Of a stretch of DNA of 18,415 nucleotides, positions 6,686 through 14,560 are shown piece after piece; the stretch's first letter is position 1, and each line of letters begins with the position of its first letter. A model generated the notes under the pieces. That model ran no database searches, was not told the origin of the DNA, and saw nothing but the letters and a program-made list of their open reading frames with translations. The position numbers were made by a program, and so were the translations under genes. The stretch comes from Hyphomicrobium sp. (GTDB taxonomy: Bacteria; Pseudomonadota; Alphaproteobacteria; Rhizobiales; Hyphomicrobiaceae): NCBI GenBank assembly GCA_025927515.1, contig JAICLG010000013.1, forward strand, positions 1 to 18,415, in the 5' to 3' direction.

Positions 6686-8050
6686 ATGACCGATCGGATT
6701 GCGATCATCGGAGCCGGGCCGAGCGGCCTTGCAGTGCTTCGGGCATTCGAAAGCGCGCGCCGCAAGGGTGCGGAAATTCCGGAGCTCGTTTGCTATGAGC
6801 GTCAGAGCGACTATGGCGGCCTTTGGAATTATACCTGGAGAACCGGTATCGACCAGTATGGCGAACCGGTTCATGGCAGCATGTACCGGTATCTTTGGTC
6901 GAACGGTCCGAAGGAGTGCCTGGAGTTCGCCGACTATTCGTTCGAAGAGCATTTCGGACGGCCGATTCCATCCTATCCGCCGCGTGCCGTTCTTCATGAT
7001 TATATCAAAGGGCGAATCGAGAAGAGCGGTGTCACCGATTACATCAAGCTCAACTCGGCCGTGCGATGGGTCACCTACGACGACAACACGGGCAAGTTTA
7101 CGGTTGCGGTCAAAGACCTTCCGACGGACGAAGTGACGACCTCGGAATTCGACTACGTATTCGTTTCTTGCGGACACTATTCGACTCCGATCACGCCCGA
7201 GTTTCCCGGCCTCTCGAAATTCCTCGGCCGCACGCTTCATTCGCATGACTTCCGGTCGGCGGATGAGTTCGCTGGCAAGGACGTTCTCTGCATCGGATCG
7301 AGCTATTCGGCGGAAGACATTGGCATTCAGTGCTACAAGTACGGCGCCAAATCGGTGACGTTCTCCTGGCGCACCAAACCGATGGGATTCAAATGGCCGG
7401 AAACGCTTGAAGAGGTCCCATTGCTGGAGCGTGTCGAAGGCAAGACGTGCTTCTTCGAGAACGGTTACAAGAAGGACTTCGATGCGATCGTTCTGTGCAC
7501 GGGATATGCCAATCACTTCCCGTTCATGGAAGATTCGCTGCGCCTCAAATCGCGCAACCGGCTTTATCCGCCGAACATCTACAAAGGCATGTTCTGGCTG
7601 AACAATCCCAAGGTGCTCTACATCGGCATGCAGGATCAATATTACACCTTCAACATGTTCGATGCGCAGGCTTGGTATGCGCGCGACGTCATTCTCGGGC
7701 GCATAAAGCTGCCGTCGCGGGGTGAGATGGCGGAAGACATCACGAAGTGGATTGCCGACGAAGAAGCCGTCCAGGACGCATTCGAAGCGATCGATTTTCA
7801 GACGGAGTACGTCAGGGATCTATTGGCACCCACCGACTATCCGCGGCTTGACGTCGACAAGGTTGCGGCGACGTTCAAGGAGTGGGAGCACCATAAGGCC
7901 GAGAATATCCTGACGTATCGTGATCGGTCCTATCGGTCGATTTTGACCGGCACCCAAGCGCCAATCCATCATACGCCCTGGCTCCAGGCGCTTGATGACT
8001 CGTTGGAGACGTTCCTCAATCAGCCTCAAACGCAGGCGGCTGCTGAGTAA
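6686..8050 (+). CDS. tmm: Trimethylamine monooxygenase (flavin-containing monooxygenase)
   Basis: 454 residues. It oxidises trimethylamine to trimethylamine N-oxide with NADPH and O2, in the cytoplasm. Visible are the FAD site GAGPSG (9-14), the FMO fingerprint F-x-G-x3-H-x3-F at 179-189, the NADPH site GSSYSAEDIG (204-213) and CTGYANHFPF (271-280). Long stretches match, as I remember them, the bacterial Tmm enzymes of Methylocella and marine roseobacters: YRYLWSNGPKECLEFADY (68-84, with the active-site Asn73), GMQDQYYTFNMFDAQAWYARD, and near the C terminus a YRDRSYRS-TGT-HHTPW pattern. Length is typical (about 445-460). ATG 6686 is preceded by GGAGAGGAAA; a GTG at 6659 is in frame but adds residues foreign to the family. 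It is followed by tdm, the enzyme that consumes its product. Identification is strong. Confidence 0.95.
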   Translation: MTDRIAIIGAGPSGLAVLRAFESARRKGAEIPELVCYERQSDYGGLWNYTWRTGIDQYGEPVHGSMYRYLWSNGPKECLEFADYSFEEHFGRPIPSYPPRAVLHDYIKGRIEKSGVTDYIKLNSAVRWVTYDDNTGKFTVAVKDLPTDEVTTSEFDYVFVSCGHYSTPITPEFPGLSKFLGRTLHSHDFRSADEFAGKDVLCIGSSYSAEDIGIQCYKYGAKSVTFSWRTKPMGFKWPETLEEVPLLERVEGKTCFFENGYKKDFDAIVLCTGYANHFPFMEDSLRLKSRNRLYPPNIYKGMFWLNNPKVLYIGMQDQYYTFNMFDAQAWYARDVILGRIKLPSRGEMAEDITKWIADEEAVQDAFEAIDFQTEYVRDLLAPTDYPRLDVDKVAATFKEWEHHKAENILTYRDRSYRSILTGTQAPIHHTPWLQALDDSLETFLNQPQTQAAAE

Positions 8051-8074
8051 TCGAACGACGAAAACGCAATCGAA

Positions 8075-8101
8075 CGCTGACTGCATTATTTGCAGTCAGC
8101 G
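8075..8101 (+). other. Perfect 11-bp inverted repeat between tmm and tdm
   Basis: CGCTGACTGCA (8075-8085) and TGCAGTCAGCG (8091-8101) are exact reverse complements around a TTATT loop. It begins 25 bases after the tmm stop and ends 27 bases before the tdm ATG. No T-run follows, so it may be an mRNA-stabilising or processing hairpin, a weak attenuator, or a protein-binding palindrome. Confidence 0.7.
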
Positions 8102-8128
8102 AATTCCTTCTCGCACGAATGGGCGGTC

Positions 8129-10480
8129 ATGAACGATATCACCTTGACGTCACCTTCTCGACCGAAGTTCTTTGTGCCGGAACGAACGGCGCTGGATTCA
8201 GGCGTCGAGCGTTACGTGCTGAAGGGCGGCGGCACGGCGGCGTTCGAGTTGGAGGCAGGAGACCGCCTCGAACTCAGCCCGCTGGAAGGCGGCCAATCCG
8301 TAGACGTTGCCGTTTTTGCGCCGAACGGGCGCAGCGATTTGGCTGCTCTAGGCTTGAAGGGCCAGGGCAGCGTAACCGGAATACAAAATATCCTGAATTC
8401 CGATAGCGAAGATGCAGCTCGCGTCCGCTTCGGATTGTTCCGGCGCGGTTTTGATTTGGGGAATGCCAAGGCATCGAGAGTCTTCACGTCGGATTCCGTG
8501 CCGGGAGATATTGTTGCCCTGCACGCAGAAAAGCCGGTGTTTGCCGTGTTCGGCGCGCCAGCTGAGCCTATGGTCGTCTGGGATCAGAATCCGGCGACGG
8601 ATACTCTGATTTTCATTACTCGGGCCAATCCCCGCTTTAGAGGCAGGGCCTCGTTGCCCGAGCCGCTCGCTGAGCCGCGGCTGGATATTCGCGTGAACGT
8701 CGCGAGCGCGGAGAGTTTTGAGGTTCGCGCAGGCGAATACATCCAGATCATCGATGTGCAAGGCCGGCAGTGCTCCGATTTTTTGGCCTTCAGCCGCAAG
8801 GCGCTCGATAACGGAGTGGGCTCGGGCCTCGACGCGACGACGACGCGAACGTTGAACGGGTCAGCGTATCCGCGTCCCGGCATCTATTCGAAATTTTTTG
8901 ATGCGGATCGCAATCCGCTCGTCGAGATCGTGCAGGATACCGTTGGCCGCCACGATACATTTAATCTGGCGTGCACCAGCCGCTACTACGAAGACATGGG
9001 ATATTTCGGTCACCCCAACTGCACGGAAAACTTCAACAACGTGCTGCGCGACTATCCGATTCCGAGCCATACCGGATGGCCGGCAATCAATTTCTTCTAC
9101 AATACGAACGTCGACTGTCACAACAACATATGGTCCGACGAACCGTGGTCGCGCCCTGGCGATTACGTCGTCATGCGCGCTCTCACCGATCTCGTATGTG
9201 CGGCCTCCTCGTGCCCATCCGACATAGATGCCTCGAATGGATGGCATCTCACGGAGATTCAAGTGCGGGTCTATGCCGCCGACACCATGTTCAAACGCTC
9301 GATAGGATATCGGATGCAACCTGACGCTCCGCTGCAATTAACCCGGGAATCGGGATTTCACCCTCGCACGTCGCAGCTCACTCGCAACTTCGGTGACTAT
9401 CGCGGCTTCTGGGTTCCCCATTGCTTCGCAAACGGCGGCGCTATCGATGAGTATTGGGCGTGTCGCGAGCGTGCGGTCATCATGGACCTGTCGCCACTTC
9501 GCAAGCTGGAAGTCATGGGGCCCGACTCCGAGCAGTTTCTACAAGGCATCGTGACCCGTGATGTTCGCAAGCTGTCCGTCGGGCAAATCTTCTATACGAC
9601 CATGTGCTACGAACACGGCGGCATGGTCGATGACGGTACGCTTTTCCGTCTGGCTGAAAATAACTTCCGCTGGATTGGCGGCGACGATGCCAGCCTGATC
9701 TGGCTGAAAGAGCAGGCTGCGAAGTCGAACTACAACGTGAACCTGAAGACTGCGACGTCAGAGATTCACAACGTCGCGGTGCAGGGACCGTTGTCGCGCG
9801 AAATTCTTTCGAGCGTGATTGAAACGCCGCCGGGCCGCCCGACAATAAAGGAGCTGGGCCTATTCAGATTCACGATTGGACGTATCGGCGGCGTGTCGGG
9901 CATTCCGGTGCTGGTGTCGCGTACGGGCTATACCGGCGAGCTTGGCTTCGAGGTTTTCTGCCATCCGAGCAACGCCCCGGCCGTCTGGGATGCGATCATG
10001 GCCGCGGGAACCCCGCTGGGTCTCAAGCCGTTCGGGTTCGATGCTCTCGACATGGTCAGGATCGAAGCTGGCCTGGTTTTTGGCGGGCACGACTTCGATT
10101 CCACGACCGATCCTTTCGAAGCCGGCATCAGCTTTACAGTGCCGCAAAAGAAGGAAGAGGACTACATCGGCAAAGCCGCGCTCGAGAAACGCCGTGCCAA
10201 TCCGTTGCGGAAGCTTATCGGGCTTGAGGTGGCGGGCAATGAAAGGCCGTCGCATGGAGATCCGGTGTTCGTCGGGCGGGCCCAGGTCGGCACGGTTACA
10301 AGTGCGATGCGCTCGCCGTTATTGAAGAAAACGCTAGCGTTGGCGCGTGTCGATGTCGTCCATTCCGCTATCGGCGCCGCCTTGGAAATCGGACGCCTCG
10401 ACGGGATGCAAAAGCGCCTTGCGGCGACGACGGTGCCGTTCCCGTTCTACGATCCGGAAAAGAAGCGCGTCCGCATGTGA
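8129..10480 (+). CDS. tdm: Trimethylamine N-oxide demethylase (DUF1989-GcvT fusion)
   Basis: 783 residues. It cleaves TMAO to dimethylamine and formaldehyde, and its C-terminal half can pass the formaldehyde to tetrahydrofolate. Residues about 190-395 are a DUF1989 domain with C282, C298 and C362; their spacing (16, then 64) equals that of the zinc-binding cysteines I recall for the Methylocella enzyme, and D217 in QCSD fits its reported iron ligand. Residues about 415-783 are a GcvT-type folate domain with GGMVDDGTL (497-505), SRTGYTGELGFEVF and YIGKAALEKR. Residues 15-170 look like a degenerate second copy of the DUF1989 fold without cysteines. I chose ATG 8129; an in-frame TTG at 8090 lies inside the hairpin loop and is unlikely. 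It is the last gene of the operon, directly after tmm. Confidence 0.93.
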   Translation: MNDITLTSPSRPKFFVPERTALDSGVERYVLKGGGTAAFELEAGDRLELSPLEGGQSVDVAVFAPNGRSDLAALGLKGQGSVTGIQNILNSDSEDAARVRFGLFRRGFDLGNAKASRVFTSDSVPGDIVALHAEKPVFAVFGAPAEPMVVWDQNPATDTLIFITRANPRFRGRASLPEPLAEPRLDIRVNVASAESFEVRAGEYIQIIDVQGRQCSDFLAFSRKALDNGVGSGLDATTTRTLNGSAYPRPGIYSKFFDADRNPLVEIVQDTVGRHDTFNLACTSRYYEDMGYFGHPNCTENFNNVLRDYPIPSHTGWPAINFFYNTNVDCHNNIWSDEPWSRPGDYVVMRALTDLVCAASSCPSDIDASNGWHLTEIQVRVYAADTMFKRSIGYRMQPDAPLQLTRESGFHPRTSQLTRNFGDYRGFWVPHCFANGGAIDEYWACRERAVIMDLSPLRKLEVMGPDSEQFLQGIVTRDVRKLSVGQIFYTTMCYEHGGMVDDGTLFRLAENNFRWIGGDDASLIWLKEQAAKSNYNVNLKTATSEIHNVAVQGPLSREILSSVIETPPGRPTIKELGLFRFTIGRIGGVSGIPVLVSRTGYTGELGFEVFCHPSNAPAVWDAIMAAGTPLGLKPFGFDALDMVRIEAGLVFGGHDFDSTTDPFEAGISFTVPQKKEEDYIGKAALEKRRANPLRKLIGLEVAGNERPSHGDPVFVGRAQVGTVTSAMRSPLLKKTLALARVDVVHSAIGAALEIGRLDGMQKRLAATTVPFPFYDPEKKRVRM

Positions 10481-10522
10481 CGGGCACGCAATCGCAGGTG
10501 GGCGCCGGTCGAGAGGCGGCGT

Positions 10523-11686
10523 CTATTTGAACAGCGATGTCAGAGAGAATGACGAGGCCACCACGATCGGCGGATTTTCGGCGACCTGCGGATAGGGCTC
10601 GTCGATGTAGACGTCGAGGCCGGTGGCCCGTCCGTCTTTTATCAATGACGCGACATAGGCCCATCCCTTCGGTTCGAGGCCGAGGCAGGCCTCGGACATT
10701 TCACCCTTCAGGCGCTCGTGAATGGCGATGTTTCCGCGCGCCAGGATGGCAGCGGTTTGTTGGGGGCTGAACCGGTTCCTATCCCACAGCTTCTTCAAAT
10801 AGACGCCTACAACGTTGCGTTTGATCGTTGGCCCCCAGGTGACTCGGTGGGCTTTGTCGCCTGAAAAAGCGTATTCTCCCGGAGGTAAGGGGCCGACGGC
10901 TCGCGCTGCCAAACAGTCTGGATCAGGATTGTTTCTGCAGACTTCTCTCCCCGAGATAGCCCAGGCAATTGTCTTGCCGTGAAGTTGCGGGTTGTCCGAA
11001 ACGATGAAGAGACGGCCGGTGCTGATCGTGTAGCCGAGACGGAACGTTTGCGAGCTCGGCGGGATCTCGTGCACCACGTCCTCGAACGGATTGCAGATTT
11101 CGCCGCCGGTCAGCTTTCTCGGGAAGCCTTTGTGCTGGATGGTTACGTAGTCGACGCCCGGTGCGCAGTCCCACTGGGGTAAAACTTTCTTGCTCGCAAG
11201 ATTGACGTGGGGACTGGATTTCGGAACCGGAATTCTGGGTATCGCCGCGATCTGCGGTTTCTTCGTGCTGGGCGGCGGAGAAAGAGCATCAGGAGGGATG
11301 GTCTTCGGAAGGCGGCGAATCTGCTCGCATCTATCGGAGAGTTTGGGCGGATGGATTTGCTGCACGGCAAGCCGCCGTGCAACGATGCTGCTTGCGCCCT
11401 TTGCGATATAGGCGCGAATGAGAGCCTGCTGCACTTCGATCTGTTCGGGCGAAAGCTCGAATATGCAGTCCTCGTAGATTTCGTCACCAACCTTGCTGAA
11501 AAAGTCGGCGATCTGGCCTGCGGCGGCGGCAGGATCTGTATCAAGTGTTGGCGATTGCTGGGAATGCGCCGGGACAGCGGCAAGCAACAGCAGGCTCAGC
11601 ACCGACGCAATCAAGGCGCTCGGCGAGTGCACGCGGGCAATAGTGGCTGCCGTCCGCCTCCGCGTTCGGCAGGATATGATCGTCAT
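10523..11686 (-). CDS. Secreted L,D-transpeptidase-like protein (YkuD/Tlde1-type)
   Basis: The frame opens at ATG 11710 (395 residues); I prefer ATG 11686 (387 residues), which gives a standard N terminus: basic residues, a hydrophobic run ASVLSLLLLAAVPAHS, and a likely signal-peptidase site before QQ. A Pro-rich linker (about 135-170 of the longer form) leads to a catalytic domain with VGPLPPGEYAFSG, as in YkuD and DUF2778 proteins, and a His-x7-Ser-x2-Cys motif (H331, S339, C342 in the longer numbering) that fits the catalytic His and Cys. The usual HG and GCxR letters are changed (HE, ACLG), so the subfamily is unclear. Such enzymes act on peptidoglycan in the periplasm, making or breaking 3-3 crosslinks. 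It converges on tdm with a 42-nt gap and reads away from ilvA. Confidence 0.72.
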   Translation of the reverse strand: MTIISCRTRRRTAATIARVHSPSALIASVLSLLLLAAVPAHSQQSPTLDTDPAAAAGQIADFFSKVGDEIYEDCIFELSPEQIEVQQALIRAYIAKGASSIVARRLAVQQIHPPKLSDRCEQIRRLPKTIPPDALSPPPSTKKPQIAAIPRIPVPKSSPHVNLASKKVLPQWDCAPGVDYVTIQHKGFPRKLTGGEICNPFEDVVHEIPPSSQTFRLGYTISTGRLFIVSDNPQLHGKTIAWAISGREVCRNNPDPDCLAARAVGPLPPGEYAFSGDKAHRVTWGPTIKRNVVGVYLKKLWDRNRFSPQQTAAILARGNIAIHERLKGEMSEACLGLEPKGWAYVASLIKDGRATGLDVYIDEPYPQVAENPPIVVASSFSLTSLFK

Positions 11687-11710
11687 AACAAAATGATCCG
11701 GGCGTTCCAT

Positions 11711-12032
11711 TCGCTATTCATACGGTACGAGTCTGGGCAAGACGGAGGCTATGCGACAGGCCGTCCCCATTGCTTACCGCTCTGGCTTGCTCGTACCTTA
11801 TCGCGGAGGACGAAAAATGCGCGGGTTGCGTGCGCCTCGCCCCCCTTCGAGCGTCTTTGGGATGCCCACGCATCGTTTTTGGCAGCCTCTAACTTGGACA
11901 GAGCCGGCAACGCGGGTCTGGTTATGGCATTGCGGCGGCCGAAGGAAGCGGCGATATCCAGTCCCTTGGGGTGCCAATTCAGATCATTTGGACTACAAGC
12001 CGAGACTGTTTGCGATAGCAGCCAGGTGCAAC
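11711..12032 (+). promoter_or_regulatory. Region between the transpeptidase-like gene and ilvA, with an in-frame upstream start
   Basis: The ilvA frame stays open through this whole stretch. An ATG at 11817 is preceded by a near-perfect ribosome-binding site, GGAGGA at 11805-11810 with a spacer of six, and would add 72 Arg/Trp/Pro-rich residues to IlvA. Those residues do not resemble the enzyme family. The stretch presumably also carries the divergent promoters, but I could not point to convincing boxes, nor to a classical isoleucine/valine leader peptide. Confidence 0.35.
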
Positions 12033-13547
12033 GTGATCGATTATGTTCGTAAGATACTCGACGCCCGCGTGTACGACGTGGCGGTGCGGACGCCGCTCGA
12101 TCCGATGGTGCGCCTGGGAAAGCGCCTTGGCTCCCCGGTCCTTCTGAAGCGCGAGGATCTACAGCCGATCTTTTCGTTCAAGATCCGCGGCGCCTACAAC
12201 CGTATCGTTCACCTTTCGGACGAGGCGAAGGCCGCAGGTATCATCTGCGCGTCGGCCGGCAATCACGCTCAGGGCGTGGCGCTCTCGGCAAACAAGCTCG
12301 GCATCTCGGCGACGATCGTCATGCCGGTTACGACGCCTCAGATCAAGATCGAGGCCGTGCGTTACTGGGGCGGCAAGGTCGTGCTGCATGGCGATACCTT
12401 TGACGATGCTTACGAGCAGGCTCTCTTGTTGGCCCGCGAGCAGGGTCTTACGTTCGTGCATCCCTATGACGACAGTGATGTCATTGCGGGGCAAGGGACG
12501 ATCGGGGTCGAAATTCTGCATCAGCATCCCGATCCGATCGAAGCCATTTTCGTGCCGATCGGGGGCGGTGGACTTGCGGCAGGGATCGCGACGTACGTCA
12601 AATTCCTGCGGCCGGAGACGAAGCTGATCGGCGTCGAGCCTGCGGATGCTGCCTCAATGAAGGCGGCGCTCTCGGCCGGCAAGAGAGTTCTTCTCGATCG
12701 CGTCGGCCTCTTTGCCGATGGCGTCGCCGTGCGTCAGGCCGGGGCCGAGACGTTCCGCCTTTGCCGGCAATTGCTCGATGATGTTCTGGTCGTAGATACC
12801 GACGCGATATGCGCCGCCATCAAGGATATCTTTGAGGACGTGCGCGTTCTGTCGGAGCCCGCCGGAGCGCTGTCGCTTGCTGGGCTAAAGGCATACGCTC
12901 TTGCCAATCCGCAGCGTTCGGGCGCGCTCATCGCCATCAATACCGGTGCGAATTTGAATTTCGACCGTCTACGTCATGTTGCTGAGCGGGCCGAGGTCGG
13001 TGAAGAACGCGAGATACTGCTTGCGGTCACGATTCCGGAACAGCCCGGCAGCTATCGCCGCTTCGTGCAGGTCCTGGGAAACCAGATCGTTACCGAATTC
13101 AATTATCGCTATGCGGGAGGCAGCCGGGCGCACGTTTTCGTCGGCCTCAAATTGGCCGATGCCAAACGCGAGAAGGCCGAAATTATCGGCCAGCTCAAGA
13201 AGCTTGGGTACGAAGTGGTCGACCTCAGCCTGGACGAGACCGCTGGGCTGCACATCCGATATATGGTTGGCGGACGGGCTCAAGGCCTTAGCGATGAATT
13301 GATCCTGCGCTGCGAATTCCCCGAACGGCGGGGTGCATTGCTCGACTTCCTCGATGGTGTCGGCCCCGAGTGGAACATTACGCTGTTCCACTATCGCAAT
13401 CACGGCGCCGATTACGGTCGTGTGCTTGTCGGAATGCAAGTGCCTGAGGCGGATCGAAGCCGTTTTTATGATCGCCTCGCGTCGCTGGGTTATCCTTTCG
13501 AGGACGAGACCGCCAACCACGCTTACCGGTTGTTCCTTCGGAGTTGA
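12033..13547 (+). CDS. ilvA: Threonine ammonia-lyase, biosynthetic
   Basis: 504 residues from GTG 12033, close to E. coli IlvA (514). It deaminates threonine to 2-oxobutanoate with pyridoxal phosphate, the first step to isoleucine. Visible are the PLP lysine K50 in SFKIRGAY, SAGNHAQG (74-81), the phosphate-binding GGGGLAAG (177-184), and FADGVAV. The last third holds two ACT-like regulatory domains (REILLAVTIPEQPGS and LILRCEFPERRGALLDFLD), as in the long, isoleucine-inhibited enzymes, ending in HAYRLFLRS as usual. The GTG start aligns with the family's N terminus and has AGGTG just upstream. A longer version starting at ATG 11817 (576 residues) has a better ribosome-binding site but an extension unlike any family member I know. 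Identification is firm; the start is not. Confidence 0.95.
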   Translation: MIDYVRKILDARVYDVAVRTPLDPMVRLGKRLGSPVLLKREDLQPIFSFKIRGAYNRIVHLSDEAKAAGIICASAGNHAQGVALSANKLGISATIVMPVTTPQIKIEAVRYWGGKVVLHGDTFDDAYEQALLLAREQGLTFVHPYDDSDVIAGQGTIGVEILHQHPDPIEAIFVPIGGGGLAAGIATYVKFLRPETKLIGVEPADAASMKAALSAGKRVLLDRVGLFADGVAVRQAGAETFRLCRQLLDDVLVVDTDAICAAIKDIFEDVRVLSEPAGALSLAGLKAYALANPQRSGALIAINTGANLNFDRLRHVAERAEVGEEREILLAVTIPEQPGSYRRFVQVLGNQIVTEFNYRYAGGSRAHVFVGLKLADAKREKAEIIGQLKKLGYEVVDLSLDETAGLHIRYMVGGRAQGLSDELILRCEFPERRGALLDFLDGVGPEWNITLFHYRNHGADYGRVLVGMQVPEADRSRFYDRLASLGYPFEDETANHAYRLFLRS

Positions 13548-13593
13548 GCGTCGTGCTGCGGATGTCGGCCTTCAAAGGCCATCGGCCGAAGAA

Positions 13594-13803
13594 TTATTTC
13601 TGGGCAGCTTTTTCCGATCTGCTGTTTCCGAGATAATTGTCGATCTCTTTGAAAAGGACTTCGAATTGACGGCTGGCGCCCTGGCAGAAGGTGCACGTTG
13701 CGATGTGCTCCGCCAGATTCTGGCGTTCTTCAGAGGAGAGGGCGCGCTCACGAGCTTCGCTGACGAGCCAAGTCGTCTCCTTGCAGCTAAGTGGGTCGGC
13801 CAT
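13594..13803 (-). CDS. Small zinc-finger anti-sigma factor (ZAS type)
   Basis: 69 residues, cytoplasmic, no membrane segment. The HxxxCxxC motif typical of zinc-binding anti-sigma domains is at H33, C37 and C40 (HIATCTFC), in a short helical protein, and C7 may add a fourth ligand. Such proteins hold an ECF sigma factor inactive until a signal, often oxidative, releases it. Its ATG lies three bases after the stop of the sigma gene, so the two are almost surely translated together. With no transmembrane part it would sense an intracellular signal. Confidence 0.82.
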   Translation of the reverse strand: MADPLSCKETTWLVSEARERALSSEERQNLAEHIATCTFCQGASRQFEVLFKEIDNYLGNSRSEKAAQK

Positions 13804-13806
13804 GCC

Positions 13807-14397
13807 TCAGGTCCTTTCCCAATTCAGATCAAGGCAAAGCCGCAATTGCATTCGTGCCCTATAAAGAAGGATACGCAAGTTTCCGTGTGAAATTCCGAGC
13901 TTCGCGCAAATTTCCGAGGGTTCCAGCTCAAGCCATTCGCGCATTAGAAAGGCGCGCGACGTTCGCGCTGGCAGACGCGTCATGCAGGCTTCCAATACTT
14001 TGAAGAAAGCTTCTTGCTCCGCGACGGTTTGCGGGTTTGTCCATGGATCTTTCGCGTCCAGCCAGCAGCCATTGGTATCGAAAAGCACGTCGAAGGCGCC
14101 GGTTTCATAATCGTCAATTCCGCGGTCGTCCGTTGGAAGGGGGGAGTTGAATTTTCTGGACTTTGATTGATCCCGCATGATGTCAAGAATTTTAAACCGC
14201 AGGATCGCGAACAGCCACGTACGAAGGCTCGACCGCGCTTCGAAGGTCACCGCCTTTTCGACGGCGGCGAGCAGCGTTTCCTGCGTAGCGTCCTCGGCGG
14301 CGTCGGCGTTCTTCAGCTGAATTAATGCCATCCGATAGAGCATCGGACGGTATTCGGCGGCCTCTTCGGCGATGGATTTTCGAAGTTGGGCGTCCAT
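13807..14397 (-). CDS. ECF-subfamily RNA polymerase sigma factor
   Basis: 196 residues. Region 2 spans about 14-80 (YRPMLYRMALIQLKN, then DAAEDATQETLLAAV and the -10-binding RSSLRTWLFAILRFKILDI). Region 4 spans about 125-190 (LEACMTRLPARTSRAFLMRE, then the helix-turn-helix LEPSEICAKLGISHGNLRILLYRARMQLR). The linker of about 45 residues between them is fairly long. It directs polymerase to stress promoters and is controlled by the anti-sigma factor encoded right after it. The divergent catalase-related peroxidase, 163 bp away, is its likely target, as this pairing is common in proteobacteria; I could not find a shared promoter motif by eye. Confidence 0.93.
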   Translation of the reverse strand: MDAQLRKSIAEEAAEYRPMLYRMALIQLKNADAAEDATQETLLAAVEKAVTFEARSSLRTWLFAILRFKILDIMRDQSKSRKFNSPLPTDDRGIDDYETGAFDVLFDTNGCWLDAKDPWTNPQTVAEQEAFFKVLEACMTRLPARTSRAFLMREWLELEPSEICAKLGISHGNLRILLYRARMQLRLCLDLNWERT

Positions 14398-14560
14398 GTC
14401 GCTTATTTTTTTATCGATCGGCGTAACGCTAAGCCGTTCTCGCCCGACTAATCACTGATCCAAACGCACATCTACGTGAACACGAGCGCTTTAGGGAGAG
14501 GCGCGACCGGAAGTGGTGTTCGTCCGGCATGGAGCCGGTGTTTGATACAGGAGAACAGCT

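Noticed and set aside
6641..7639. 332-residue minus-strand frame opposite tmm
   Set aside because: The plus strand holds an unmistakable monooxygenase; the antisense frame has no family signature.
8090..8128. TTG at 8090 as start of tdm
   Set aside because: It lies in the loop and arm of the perfect hairpin and has no ribosome-binding site; ATG 8129 gives the expected N terminus.
13567..13580. GGCCTTCAAAGGCC palindrome as terminator between ilvA and the anti-sigma gene
   Set aside because: The loop is too small and no T-run follows on either strand.
14398..14560. Shared ECF promoter motif based on GNGAAC followed by GCGYTT on both strands
   Set aside because: The spacing is only about 4-7 bp instead of the usual 16-17 and differs between strands.
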